Assembly (NCBI GenBank): GCA_961205875.1
Contig: OY540821.1
Coordinates: 310,001 to 374,000, forward strand
Reading direction: 5' to 3'
Source of the DNA: Sialis fuliginosa
Lineage: Eukaryota > Arthropoda > Insecta > Megaloptera > Sialidae
DNA length: 64,000 nucleotides
Part shown: positions 42,773 to 55,410 of the stretch, in pieces
How positions within the stretch are numbered: the stretch's first letter is position 1
Layout of the letters: each line of letters starts with the position of its first letter
Translations under genes and position numbers: made by a program
The notes under the pieces: model-generated
Told to the model about the DNA's origin: nothing
The model's database searches: none
What the model saw: only the letters and a program-made list of their open reading frames with translations

Positions 42773-43556
42773 AATTATGAAAATCAATTCAAAGTTTATC
42801 TTTTTAAAAAGCAATTTTATTTATAAGCTGTTTACAGATTGTCCGTTACAGAGAGACTGAATATCTTAAGATGCTAAAGCGGAGTACATACAGCTGATAA
42901 GCAGAGATAAAGAAGCTATGTGATTACTATGCTATTTATATGAAATATAACTCCCCCCTTGTTAAAACGGAGCTTTATCTTCTTCTTTTTGAAATTCTTT
43001 TAATTCAAATGTATTTTGTTTTCTTTTTATTTTACATTTATTATTCTTTTTGATAATTAATACTGATGCAAATAAAATGATAATAATAAATGTTACAATT
43101 ACTGAATTAATTATAGAATGACTGTTCTGTAATGTTTCAATTTCATAAATTTGAGGTATTTCATTTACAATGATATTTTGTTTATCTATTTGTCTTGTTC
43201 AATAGTTCTTGTAGGGGCTTCCGCGATTTTTCGCTGGTTCAATTTTGGAAACCCTTTTAACACTTCCCCAATATTTATTTTATAAGTATACTCAAAATGA
43301 GCATTTGACAGTATATCCCAGGATCGCGATTGATTGATCGATCTATACTTTATTAGAGAGAAACAGTTCCTACCTTGAGATCCTGACTGCAACGTTCTTC
43401 CCAACAGCATATAGGTTTTAGGATTTAGTTTAAAAAGGATACCCTTTGCCGTAAAAATCTATGGAGCAGGTCTAAATTTCCTCTAGATTCTCAGAACACA
43501 CCGAACTTAAATAAGCTATGAACTGACACACGTACACGATATAGATATTATAAATA

Positions 43557-44361
43557 CACCCAATTCTGTTTTTACACGGTCTTTTTTTACACGGTTTTGA
43601 TTTAACACGGTCTAGAAAAAAAAAATTTCCGTTTTTACACGATTTGATTCGATTTAGCACGATTATAAAAAGCCATTTGATTTAAATTTTAAAGAACAAG
43701 TATAAAAACAAATCGTAGCTTAAATAAACGCCATCTGGCGACCAAACAAAATTTCTAACAAAAATCTAGATTACGTCCTTATCGGCGTAAACATTAACCG
43801 TAATTTTCTAGATTGTTTTTTTCTATCTGTTATTTATAAAATAGTTAGGGAATTCCCCTTTCTAAATTATTTTCATAGCAGCTTAAGTATTATTTTAGTC
43901 TTGTATTATGATTTTTAGTCGATTATGATAGCGAATAGAGCTATATTATTTTCATCACCTTGATTTTTTACAATTTTTGTTAATGAATTTTTAATGATTT
44001 TTAATTTGTTTTAATTTACTTTAAGAATTGAATTATGTACTCTTTGTTTATTAATTTATATTGTTTTTTGTATTAGTTTTCAGTTCCTAAACTTGCGATA
44101 ATTTTATAATTATGTTACTTTAACTGTAATAATTGAATTGCCTTTTGTTTTTATGAAATAAACTGTGCAAGAATGCACATACAAATTTAATTTGGCTTTT
44201 ATAAGAGTTTTTTTTGTATGAATCATTTTTTTTAACTATTTTTTCAGGGTATAGAACTATTCCCCTTTTTTTCTATGTACTTCATGTCTTTTTTTACACG
44301 GTTTTTTTTTACACGGTTTTTTCTGGAACGTATCTACCGTGTAAAAACAGAATTAGGTGTA
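43557..44361. mobile_element. 805-bp TA-type MITE (CACC...TTCTGTTTTTACACGG ends)
   Basis: Left CACCCAATTCTGTTTTTACA and right inverse CAGAATTAGGTG; TA on both sides (43555-43556, 44362-44363). TTTTTTACACGG is repeated inside near both ends. Non-coding; typical of Tc1/mariner-mobilised MITEs. Confidence 0.85.
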
Positions 44362-44369
44362 CTGCACTA

Positions 44370-45172
44370 GGGATGGCGATTCTTTCCAAAAAAGATCGAT
44401 TTTTAAATCGATTCGAATCGTAACCTGATAAATCGATTCATAAAAAATCGAGGTCTAAAAAATCGATTTCTAAAAAATCGTTTTTTTTCAAATTTGTATT
44501 TACAATGTAAATATAAATCCATTTTATGAAAAACACTTTATTAATTAAGAATTCCACATAGTTATTTCAATGCTCATAAGTGATTATTCATATGTAAACT
44601 AATTTAAATGACTTACATACACGATTAGATTTAACAATAGCAACTAATAGAACAAACTTAAAAAATAGCATTAAAGTAAAAAATAAAAAAGCGTTTTACT
44701 TACTCTCAATTGATTATTATTCCGTAACAAACACTACATAGAAATACATATTTATTTCCCTAATCACAGTACGTATATTACAACAATCAACCAATCAAGG
44801 CATATATATAAACAAATGAATGCATAATAACAAGACAAAACAATGACGCAATATCAATCAACAAAGTCAAAGATTACCAACGTAACTTTTTTTTTACTAA
44901 AGAGAAGCGACGAAAACTAAGCACACCGCCATCTCGCGAGTTTTTAAGTAATTAAACCTTTAACTGGCAATGCCGTAATATTGTGAGTAGATTCAGCTAA
45001 TTCTAAATAATTTTTTTTTTTTTACCAAAACAGAAAAAATCGAAAGTCGATTTTCAAGGGTAAAATATCGATTCACTGAATCGATTCAGTACGACATATC
45101 GATTTAAAAAATCGATTTATTTGGTCCGAAGAATCGATTCTTCGATTAATCGATTTGAGATCGCCATCCCTA
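44370..45172. mobile_element. 803-bp hAT-type MITE rich in ATCGAT, TACTGCAC duplication
   Basis: Ends TAGGGATGGCGAT and inverse; 8-bp duplication TACTGCAC at 44362-44369 and 45173-45180. Numerous ATCGATT motifs lie in both subterminal regions, probably transposase-binding repeats. It landed exactly at the right TA of the preceding MITE. Confidence 0.95.
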
Positions 45173-47062
45173 TACTGCACTATAGCACAAAAATAATTTA
45201 TCACCAAAATAATGTCAGAAATCACCTTGTCACATATAATAATACAAGTATATTTTATATTTAACAACCCTTTAGAAAAACTAATGATAATGTTAAAAAT
45301 AACGATTATACGGGTCGGACTCAAAAACAAAACGTTCAATAGATATATGTATATCTAATGACGGAGTTTCACCGAATGAAACATGTAAAATCACACAAAA
45401 CTAAAACATGTCCAGACGGAAAATAGCACGTCACTTATAAATATACAGTGGCGCAAACAACAGTTCTATTACTTAATTGTTTTTTATTAATATTAAAATT
45501 TAAATTTTCAAAGATTATTTCTTTGTTAGTTACTATATAATTATCTAGATTATATTCATTTATAACACAGTTTCTATTTGTTTTAAATTTATATATTCCA
45601 GTAATGTGTTTTTCATAATCATTACATTTAATGTTTAAATTTTGGTCAATGTTACTTGCAATATTAGAATTTTCAATTTTAATTATAAAGAAACTCTCAT
45701 AAATTTGATGATGTCTACATTCATCATTATTTTGCAAATTGACAATATTGCTTAAACATGTACTTACTTCTACATAGCTAGTTTTACAGAAATAATTATT
45801 ATGTGTTTTAATACAGTTATTCATTATTACTAATTTGTCATTATTTTTCATAATTAATTCCTTGCTTACAATTAGATCTAACATATACATTTTTTCGTTA
45901 TTATAAATAGGTATGGGAGTTATTTGAATAAGCTTATTATGTTTATGTTCATATAGTAAATATTCTATCATATCATCTTCGAGTTTATAATGGCTGGTAA
46001 TTTGTGCCGAAATATCCCAAAAGTTTATATCTGTAATTTGATTCGCAATTTTTTTTAATTCATCTAATGTAATTATTGAAGAGTGTATTTTATTTAAACT
46101 GCAAAAAGTAAGGTTAGTTTCGATTTCTGAAATGATCTCTATTAATAATATTAATTGGTTTATTACATCTTTAATAACTAGAACATTTAAACATTGGAAT
46201 CTTAGAAAATACGGACGGTAACGCAGTCCGTCGCCGCGGACGCAGTCCGCCAGTTTTTTTTAGCCTTGAGAAAAATATTTATTGTGAGTTTTTATAAACA
46301 AACCTGGCTGGCAGTACGTGAGTAGTCGACCAAATAAATAATACATGTAGTGAACCAAATAAATAATACAGAAAAAGTTAATTTCGTGTTTCCATGATTT
46401 CGCTTGTAATTATTATTCAATTTGTTTGAAAAAACAATTAATTAAAAACAAAGTATAGTATATCGTTTATATTTCGACGTTCTCAGTTTACTTTTTATTA
46501 AATATGACTTAAAAATTGAATATAAACGATGTAATGTTTTATACAGGCTATTCAATTTATTTATATAACTACAATTTTAATTTATTAGTTTAGATTTTTT
46601 ATTAAATTACAATTTTACATATATTTTTATTTCGAATTAATCTATTTTCTAATAAATCTAGTTCTGTTAATGTTAATTTGCAATGTAAGCTTTATGTACA
46701 AGGTTAAATATTATTTTACATAATGGTCGCACCTGTAATTTTTAAAATGTGAAATTCACAGTACATGAAAATATTGCCAGTTATAAATTTTCAAATAAAT
46801 TCTATTAATTCTATTATTACGCCTAGTATTTGGGAATTTTCATGCAAAAAACATGTATATAGTATTTATAAAACAAACTTTTTTAATATTCATTGGATAT
46901 AACAAGGATTAAAAGGATTAAGTGTCTAGAATCGTTAAGGTTGTTATTGATTAAAATATTGATACGTTATGAAAATATATATTTTTACAAAAAAATAATA
47001 TAAATTTACAATTTTTTACTATAATAATATTTTATTTTGTTTACAAAACATAATAACCGATA

Positions 47063-47345
47063 TTAATATTTAGTAGTCCCGCCTTTATTCTTCAGGACAG
47101 CTTTAATACGGGCCGGCATTGAATTTATCAGTTTTCTTAAATACTCTTCTGTTAGGTCTTCATTCCAAACCTTTTCAATCACTGCCTTCGATTGGTCAGT
47201 AGTTGTTGGCTTCTTTTCATTAATTTTCTGACTCATTATATGCCAAAGGTTTTCAATTGGGTTCATATCAGGACTATTACCTGGCCAATCCAAGGTTGAA
47301 ATACCGTGTTCAGATATAAATAATTTTACCTTCAAGCTACGGACA
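47063..47345 (-). pseudogene. Tc1-like transposase C-terminal fragment
   Basis: ISTLDWPGNSPDMNPIENLWHIM carries the third catalytic Glu region of Tc1 transposases, and ends MPARIKAVLKNKGGTTKY, the normal C-terminus. The 5' part is missing beyond 47345. No terminal repeat was found on its left end. Confidence 0.8.
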
Positions 47346-48239
47346 TATCGGTATTTTTGTACATATATGTATTATACACATCATATACATACATATGTCA
47401 TACATATCAGAGTTGGGCATTCAATCGTAAAAACTAAGAAACTGTATTTCTTATTTGAAACTAACGATTAATAATATAGTTATTTGTAATTGCGAATTAT
47501 CACAATTAACAATTGATCAATTGTTAATTTCAGATTTAATAAAAATAAAAAAGAACGACTATCACAATCATATATATATTTCAATTCACCTTATTAATCA
47601 GAAAAAAAGAACTTATTAATCAGAAAATATGCTCGTAATGATTTGGCATGGAATGGTGAACACGAGCATGCACAGAAGGACGCGCGACTATTTCTGTGCG
47701 AGTGAGAAAAGATTGTCTGCACTATAGAGTGTTGTATTTGAACTTCTCTCTCGGTTGGCTATATAGATATATCTTACATTATAATATAAGCCCTAACGTA
47801 TATATATTTGTTTATATGTCTGTCTACTTACAATCAATTTATAGCCTGCTAAACCTTTCAATGGATTTCTTTCAAATTTTCACTGTTTTTAGATTCATTC
47901 TTAATACAGTGCTTAGGCTATATTTTTTTTACAACACTATAATAGTTTCTGTGATATGTATTTTTTAACAAGAATCGACGTGTAAAATTGGCACGAAATT
48001 TTACTTTCCAACTGAATTTAGGAGTTTCGACACTACGCTTTTGTTTTGTCAGGTAGTGTGATGGTAGTTTGAAAAATACAGTTTTTACGGTAATTTGCTA
48101 AATACTAACATTTGACTGTTGTCTTTTGTTTACATCTGTCAGTATATGACATTTATAAAGAAGAAAACACATAGATTTTTTATTGACATTATAATAAAAA
48201 ACACACTGATGAAATAATTGATTAATTTTAAAATGTCAG

Positions 48240-49060
48240 ATTTGTGAATTAATTATAATTAAATACATCAGGTGCGTGTACAGAATATTGATGAAATTAG
48301 TCTAATTATTTATATTTAATACCAAAAAGTTTGTTTAATAATAATTACGTCAGGAGCGGCGAATTAAAAAATATTTATAATTGTTTTTTTTTTCTAAATT
48401 GTTCAAAAATTAAAAATTTCAGAAAAATATGAAAATAATAAATAAGTCAGAGGCGTGTAAAAAAATTACAATTATCATATTCTAATCAAATTTTATTTAA
48501 ATATTTATTATTTTTTGGAAGTTGTAAGATTGACATAACATTATCTAAAAATTTATAAATAAAGTCAGGGGCGTCGTATTAAAAAAATTAAATTGCTTTT
48601 TTTTAATTGTGACTTAAAAAAATTGATTTTGATTGAAATTGTTGAAAAATTATTAATTTCAGAAAAATATGAAAATAATAAATAAATCATGAAATAAATT
48701 TACTATGATCATTTTCTAATAAATTTTTATCTTATGATTTATTATTTTTTAAAACATGTGAGATTGATATAACATTATCTAAAAATTTATATTTAAAAAT
48801 AATAAAATCAGGAGCGTTGCATAAAAAATATTTAATTTTTTTATTTTTTAATAATGACGTAAAAAATTGATTCTGTTTGAAATTGAACCAAAATTAAAAA
48901 CTTTAGAAATATATAAAAATAATAAATGAATCAAAAATTTGTATTCTTACACAATTTTACAAACAAATAGTTTTTAATCATTCGGTTTTTGTGAAATTGA
49001 TGTTATATACCCAAAAAAATTTATTTTATAATAATTAAGTTAGGGGTGTGGTCTTAAAAA
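48240..49060. repeat. Diverged tandem repeats around GTCAGGGGCG
   Basis: A motif like ATAAAGTCAGGGGCGTYGTATTAAAAA recurs about seven times (near 48268, 48350, 48450, 48567, 48685, 48808, 49030), spaced 85-220 bp. AATTTCAGAAAAATATGAAAATAATAAATAA blocks lie between some of them. Units are old and strongly diverged. They occupy the centre of the Helitron-like element. Confidence 0.55.
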
Positions 49061-52000
49061 TTTTTAATTAGTATTTTTTCATAAGATTATATAAATAACA
49101 TAAAATAAAGATCGTAATAAAATAATTTAACCTAATAAATAACATCGAACATGCTTCTACGCATTATTTGAATATATTGAACGCAAAATAATGTGGAAAT
49201 TAATATTCGCAATGGTAATTTTTTAAAGTAACAAAATTGATTGATAAGAGCATAAAATAAACAAACGAGGGTCGCAGCCGAAGGCTGAGACCCGAGTACG
49301 TTTGAGGTTAGGGTGATTTGTACATGTAAATCGTAATATTAATGGAAAAGTAATAAAGATAAATGATTATCCCCGCCAAATTCAAGAATTATTTACTTAT
49401 CAGCGTTTAAAATAATTACAGTGAAATATTTTATAAAAATTTGATATGACAGAAGTTAATATAAAAAAATAATTTATATTTTATCAATCAATATTTTATC
49501 AAATGTGGCACGATTTGGGGTTGGGGCGCGTAGCGCCCAGGGGCAAGGCCCCTAGTTTGGTATATACATATGATCACAATACATACACGCAATACAGTTG
49601 AATCAGCTGTAAAGATTTTGTATTTTTGTGTGTTACAATGGTTTTATTAGGTATGTAAGAATTTAAATAAAATATTGAATAGAAAGTTTGTAGATTCCAA
49701 TGCTTTAACCAATTCAGTTCTTTTAATAAATTTTCGGTTGATTCCAAGACAAGTTAATTGTGTTTGATGTTTTCTATTTGTGAATTAAATTTATTAATCA
49801 TTTCTTTATTTACTCTAATTGTTTCCAAATTTTGTTTTTGTAATATAATTTGGTTTTCTTCAATATTATTAAATAATTTTTCATATTTTTCTTCATCGGA
49901 AGCATCTAGATTTCCGGTTATCGTTTTTATTATATTCCCTAAGCCATTTATTAAGCCTCTTTTAGTTCGTTTCTTTCTACTAGAAATATTTTAAATTTTA
50001 TCGTTTAAGCGATTACAATTAAATTCTAAGATATTAATATGGGTTTATGATTCCCGTTTATATTCATTACTTTGATTATTAATATTCAGGAGTAATTCCT
50101 GTATGGATAAAGTGACCAGACGTATTTGAGTGGTCTGTCCCGCATCAAATTCCTCTATGATTAGTTTTACCTTCATGATAGTTTCTAATTGTTCCTTTTC
50201 ATTTTCTATATCGTCTAATAAATTTTCACATTTAATAAGTTGATATGAATCTTTAGTAAAGTTATTTTTTAATACTTCATTAAATTATAAGTGTAAGTCC
50301 TTTCCAAATAAACAATAATAATTACATTTTGGTACAAGGTAGTTTTTTATAAATTCAATAATTTCCTTTTTTAAATTTTGATTATTCATTTTAATCGTTA
50401 TTCTTTGTTTAAATAATTTTTGTAAATAAATTTCTGTATTTGAATCATGTGATGAAATTATTAATTGGTTTTTGCCTGTATTAACAGCTACTTCTTTATA
50501 AGTTATTCCGTTAATTTCGTTTTCCTCGTCTGAATGACAAGTGTCTAAATCTATATCGCTAATTTGCTGTCGTTATCATTAACATTCACATCTTCGGATA
50601 ATACGTCAACTATTATTTGTATAAGTGTATTTGTATATTTGTATTTTTATTGTATTGTTTTGTTTATTCTTATATTGACATGTTCTATACTCGATGCAGA
50701 GTTTTACAGAATAATAAATAGGTCTATGTCTGTCTATCTTTAAATAGTTTTGTTATTAAATTCTCGATAGTTTTAAAATCTATTTTGTCTAATCCATTGC
50801 AGATTTTTGGCATATGTAATTCAAAAATTTCGTTTTAAATACAGTAGTCTCTAAGTTTAGTTAAACAATTTTGAATAGTTTCTACTGTTGGTTTTTCGTA
50901 ATAAAACTCTTTTGTTATTAAGTGAAATAATTCAGTGCTGTTAAATTTCGATTCTATTTGTTCAGCAAAACCTTTACCAAATTTTTTATCTGAGGATATA
51001 CAATGAACTAAATTATGGTTTTCAGAGAAAATGCCTTTATCGGTTTATTCAATTTGAATTTTTTGTCTAATTCGAGATAGAGCGTCTGCATTACCTATTT
51101 AATGTTCCCTTTTTATATTCTATTTCAAAATTATATTCATCTAATTTAATTTTCCATCTCATGAGTTTTAATGACAAGCCAAACAAGAGGTCTATGGTCC
51201 GTATGAATTTTAAATTTGTTACCATATAGGTAAGGCCTAAAATATTTCGTTGACCATACTATACTAAGCAATATCTTTTCGGTTGTTGAATAGTTAATTT
51301 CATGTTCATTTAGGGTACGTGAGGCATATGCGATGGGTAAATCTTTTCCGTTATAATTTTGACTAAGTACGGCTTCTAGCGCGTAATTTGATGCATCTGT
51401 TGTTAATATAAACTGTTTGTTAAAATCAGGGTATTGAAGTATGGGTGCATTTATTAGCAAACTTTTACTATGTTTAAAACAATTTTTATAATCAGAATCA
51501 TTTATGTCTATTTTATTTCCTTTCTTTAAACACTTTGTCATAGGTTTAGTTAATTTAGAAAAATTCGGAATGAATTTCCTATAGTATTAGGTTTAATGCC
51601 TTCTTCTGATATTAAATGTCCTAAATATGCAACTTGTTTGTGTAGAAATTCTGACTTATCAAGTTGAATTTTTAAGTTATATTCTTTTAATTTTTGGAAT
51701 ACTTTACTGATGTTTTCTATATGTTCCTGTAGGCTTGTTCCAAATATAATTATGTCGTCAAGGTAAACGAGAAATATTTTATTAATATGGTCTTTTAGAA
51801 CATAATTTATTAGCCTTTGGAAGGTCGCCGGGGCATTTTTGAGGCCGAATGCCTTTCTGGTAAATTAAAAATGACCATTGTCCGTATTGAAAGCGGTTTT
51901 AGGAATAGAATTTTCCGCCATTTGCACTTGGTGAAATCCAGATGCAAGGTCTAATGTTGTATAGTACATATTACTGTTAAATTCGGAATCGGGAATTTAT

Positions 52001-53090
52001 CGTCTATTGTTTTTGAATTAAGTTTGCGATAATCTATTACCCATTCTAAATTTACGTTTGCCGGAGGCATCTAATTTTTTTGGAACCATCCAAACTAGTG
52101 AACTCCAGGGAGAAAAACTTTCGCGAATAATTTTGTCTTTCAATAATTTTTCGACTTGAGATTCTATCTCTTTTATAACAATCCGGGTATCGATACGATT
52201 TTGAATAGATTGAGATTTCGTCCGTTGTTATAATTTCATGTTTAATGGCACTGGTATGGGACAGTGTTTGATTATCTTGCAAGAATAATTCTTTGTATTT
52301 TATAATTAATTTATTAATTTCGCGTTTTTCTTCACTATTTAGATGTTCAGTTATAATTTTAATTTCGTTAGTTTCCATTACATTTAGATTATTTTCGGTC
52401 TTAAAATACTGTAGTTTAAATGATTTATTATTAATTTTAACAATGTTATTTTCAAAATTCAATTTTACTTTTAATTTTTGTAATGCCGGTAATCCTAATA
52501 GAAGATAAAATTTTTTATGAAAGTCGAAAATAAAACATTTAATTTGTTGATTTTCGATATTTAAATTAACATATTCATTTCCGGATGTTTTGCCTGATGC
52601 TGTTATGAAAGTAAAGGGTTCGTTATGGATTTTGTATTTATCTGGATAATTTTTTACAAGATTTCTACTTATCATATTTATAGATAAACTGGTGTCTATT
52701 AGTATTACATAGTCTCTAACTTTTAAAAACGGTAGTTTACTATTACAATTGATATTTAAGATTTCTCCGAAATTGTGAGGCTGTTTAGCTCTAAAAAAGA
52801 GTCATCGTCATAATTTTGGTTTTCTAATTCATCTGATTGTTTATTTTCGAAATTAGTTTCGTAGTCTGTTTCATTATTGTCATCATTTTGAAGATTAGGA
52901 TCTTCGTTATTAAATAATTCTTCAACTAGGTAATTTGGTGAATTTGTTTGTGGTTGAAAATAATTAGTGTGACGTGGTGTAAAAGTTTGTCTTGTCTGTA
53001 TTGACATAGGGTAATTTGTATGTTGGGTATTTTTGATTTGCTGTTTGGGTGCAAAAGTTTTAGGTTGAATGTTCCATTGTATATTTATAC

Positions 53091-54763
53091 ACTGCAAATA
53101 GCAAGTGTGTTATTTTGACACACCTAAGTGTGTCATTTTCATGTAGTCATTTTTAATCCCTTTTTTGGTGTGTTCTTTTGTAAACACACTTTAAGGTGTG
53201 TAGTTTTAACACGTTTTTTGAACACGCTTTGTAGTGTGTAGTGAATTAACACACTACAAAGCGTGTTATTGTAATAAATCTGTAAACCACATTTTACTAA
53301 GAAATTATTATTGAACAAATATAAATACAATGATTTTAAATAATATACACTATATAATAATTTTTTTCTTCTTCGATTAATCAGCCACATAAAGCATTCA
53401 TTGTAACAATTTTATCCTCTGGCACGATATTATTATCACTTTTAGTTGATGATATCAAAACAACATGGACATCACTTTTATCTGAAATTTAATTTACAAT
53501 TCCACACCACATATTTTATTATTTCTATTCGGGTCTTCTTTTTGTAAAATAGTTAATTTTCCCTGTAGCATCATCTTTAGAATGCTGTCAGTTGTAGTTG
53601 CGTTTATTAATCCTTGACGTATCAATTCTACACCCGATATATCTTTTTGTGGTGAATATTTAATGCACTTACACATTTCACCTATGAGACAATGAACTTT
53701 CTTTTGTATATTAATTTAATATACAAATATCAAGCTCAATTCAATCAAAATGACGAAAGATTATGACGCGACGTGAATTTCAAATCGTTCTATACTCTAT
53801 ATGGCAAAAGAGTGAGAACGAATATGGTATCATGACTATAGAGGGTGAAAGATCGAATGTATATAGGCTATATTTACCTATATTATATTCTAACACACCA
53901 ACAAGTGTGTTTATTTTCAAAGTGTGTAGTACTCCAAAAAGTTTGTTAGTAAATATTAAATGTGTCATTTCAACACACTCAAGTGTGTAAATAATATTTT
54001 TGATTATGATTTACTAGGGATGGGCACGTGAAAAAAATATATCGATAAATATCGAATCGATACTTTTAAGCTGCATCGATTATTATCGAGTAAAAAATAT
54101 CGATATATCGTTATATCGATATATCGACATTTTTTGTAAAGGTGCCTTTTCATGTGACGTTAGACAAATCTAGTCACGTGACCGATTTTAAATTTTTGAA
54201 TTTTAGCTGTCAACTACTGTTTGACGTTTAAAAGTATACGCAAACATACCATAGACAAACCTGACTAAGTGTTTTAAATCTTTTTAAGATCGGATTCATG
54301 CAACGCTTGCATTGACTATTGGTAAGTTGGCACTACGCGATTTCGTGGTTAAAAATATAATTAGCATTTTGAACTATTCCAAGGATAACAAGAATAGTAC
54401 GGAGTGACACTTACCAATTATACTAAATTGAATTAAAAATATATCGGATTCGATACTCTTAAATAAATATCGATTTATGAAAATTAAAAATATCGACGAT
54501 ATTTATCGATTATTTTATAAAAAAATATCGATATTTTGATATATCAATTATTTTTGCCCAACCCTATGATTTACAAATTATTTTTTTACACACCAGAGAG
54601 TGTGTTACTCTTTTAACATGGATAAGCGTGTCAATTGCAAAGATCAAATGTGTAGACTAACACACTTAATCTTGGCTACACACATATATGTGTGTCAAAT
54701 AACACACTCATGTGTGTTTTGTAACACATTTTGGTGTGTTTTTAACAAAATAGCATTTGCAGT
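53091..54763. mobile_element. Element built of ACACAC/GTGTGT short hairpins
   Basis: Ends ACTGCAAAT (53091) and ATTTGCAGT (to 54763) are inverse and continue as AAATAGCA-like and GTGTGTT/AACACAC sequences. TAC flanks both sides (3-bp duplication). More than a dozen pairs such as ACACACCTAAGTGTGT and AACACACTACAAAGCGTGTT lie along both arms. Two short frames (for example CIKYSPQKDISGVELIRQG, 53676-53494) are of unknown nature. It interrupts the gag region of the LTR fossil and is itself hit by a hAT MITE. Family unknown. Confidence 0.65.
54015..54566. mobile_element. 552-bp hAT-type MITE rich in ATCGATA, TGATTTAC duplication
   Basis: Ends TAGGGATGGGCA and TGCCCAACCCTA; 8-bp duplication TGATTTAC at 54007-54014 and 54567-54574. 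Many TATCGATA-type motifs in both subterminal zones. Related in design and ends to the MITE at 44370. Confidence 0.95.
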
Positions 54764-55410
54764 TACGTTGAAGTGTGTTTTGAGGTTTAAATGGTATTGT
54801 TTTTTATGTTTGTGTGTATCTTAAATATTGAAAATCGTTTTCAAGTAATATTTCTATTTCGTTTAAGTTAATCGGATTTCTAGTTGCTAAGTTATTTCTA
54901 TACGGATCGCTAATAGTTGTAATGAAATGTGAAACAATAAATTTTTCCGAAAAATTTATTATTATTGATTTTGTGTTACTATCTTCTTCCTCAATATTTA
55001 ACTTTGACTTGAAAGCAAGAATCCTTTCTTTTACTACCTCGAGTAATTTATACGGATTCTTAATACTTTGTATTTTAAAAATTTCGTTTATTATCGTAAC
55101 TGAATTTAAAGTTACTTGTTAAATGTATTTTAAGATCGACCCAATTTCGGAATTCCATATCTTTAATACTATCTAATGCTTTATCTATTATTTTGCTTTT
55201 AATACTTAAAAAGGCAACTGCCGAATCAAAATCATCTAAGGGTGGATTTATTTTCTCAAATAAGTTTTGTACTGTATTTACGGCGTTTATAAATGTTCCT
55301 AATTTATTAGGGTCCCCATTATAAGTCGGAATTGAATTTTGAGCAAAGTTTATTTTATGTGTTCTATCAGCCATGGTTAATATGATAATAATAGAATACT
55401 AACTTTACAA

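Larger units (their letters stand above)
43191..45465. mobile_element. 2.3-kb insertion flanked by CTATT, carrying two MITEs
   Basis: CTATT occurs at 43186-43190 and 45466-45470, on either side of TGTC...AGTT. Subtracting the two nested MITEs leaves about 650 bp without coding sequence, consistent with a solo LTR or a small DNA element. The 5-bp duplication fits LTR elements. It interrupts the Env region of the larger fossil. Confidence 0.5.
46200..49555 (+). mobile_element. Non-autonomous Helitron-like element, about 3.4 kb
   Basis: The right end is CTAG|T at 49552-49556, preceded by a GC-rich hairpin (GGGCGCGTAGCGCCC at about 49524-49538) and a second one (GGGGCAAGGCCCC). This fits the Helitron rule of a 3' hairpin and CTRR end next to T. 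The left end TC at 46200 follows A, and the flanks rejoin A|T without duplication. A GC-rich palindromic patch follows the left end. No Rep/helicase gene. The left boundary is inferred from where the Env fossil resumes. Confidence 0.5.
42773..55374 (-). mobile_element. Env-bearing gypsy/errantivirus-type fossil, heavily interrupted
   Basis: Parts in order on the minus strand: gag-like segment at 55374-55075 and 53097-52760, protease-RT-RNase H region 52675-50620 (RT and [10 protein letters not shown] visible), Env-like regions 50580-49620 and 46195-45471 and a membrane-anchor end near 43180-42965. A purine-rich tract follows at 42951-42962, then a roughly 180-bp LTR (AGTTA start, TATA-like and AATAAA sites) at 42952-42773. 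The Env has a basic cleavage-like site followed by a hydrophobic segment as in errantiviruses. No 5' LTR recognised. Clearly broken, with many lesions besides three or more large insertions; probably old. Confidence 0.75.

Noticed and set aside
43186-45470. A complete LTR retrotransposon bounded by CTATT
   Set aside because: After removing the two MITEs only about 650 non-coding bases remain; at most a solo LTR.
52293-52508. Plus-strand membrane-like frames within 49.7-52.7 kb
   Set aside because: They are the complement of the AT-rich pol and Env regions of the LTR fossil.
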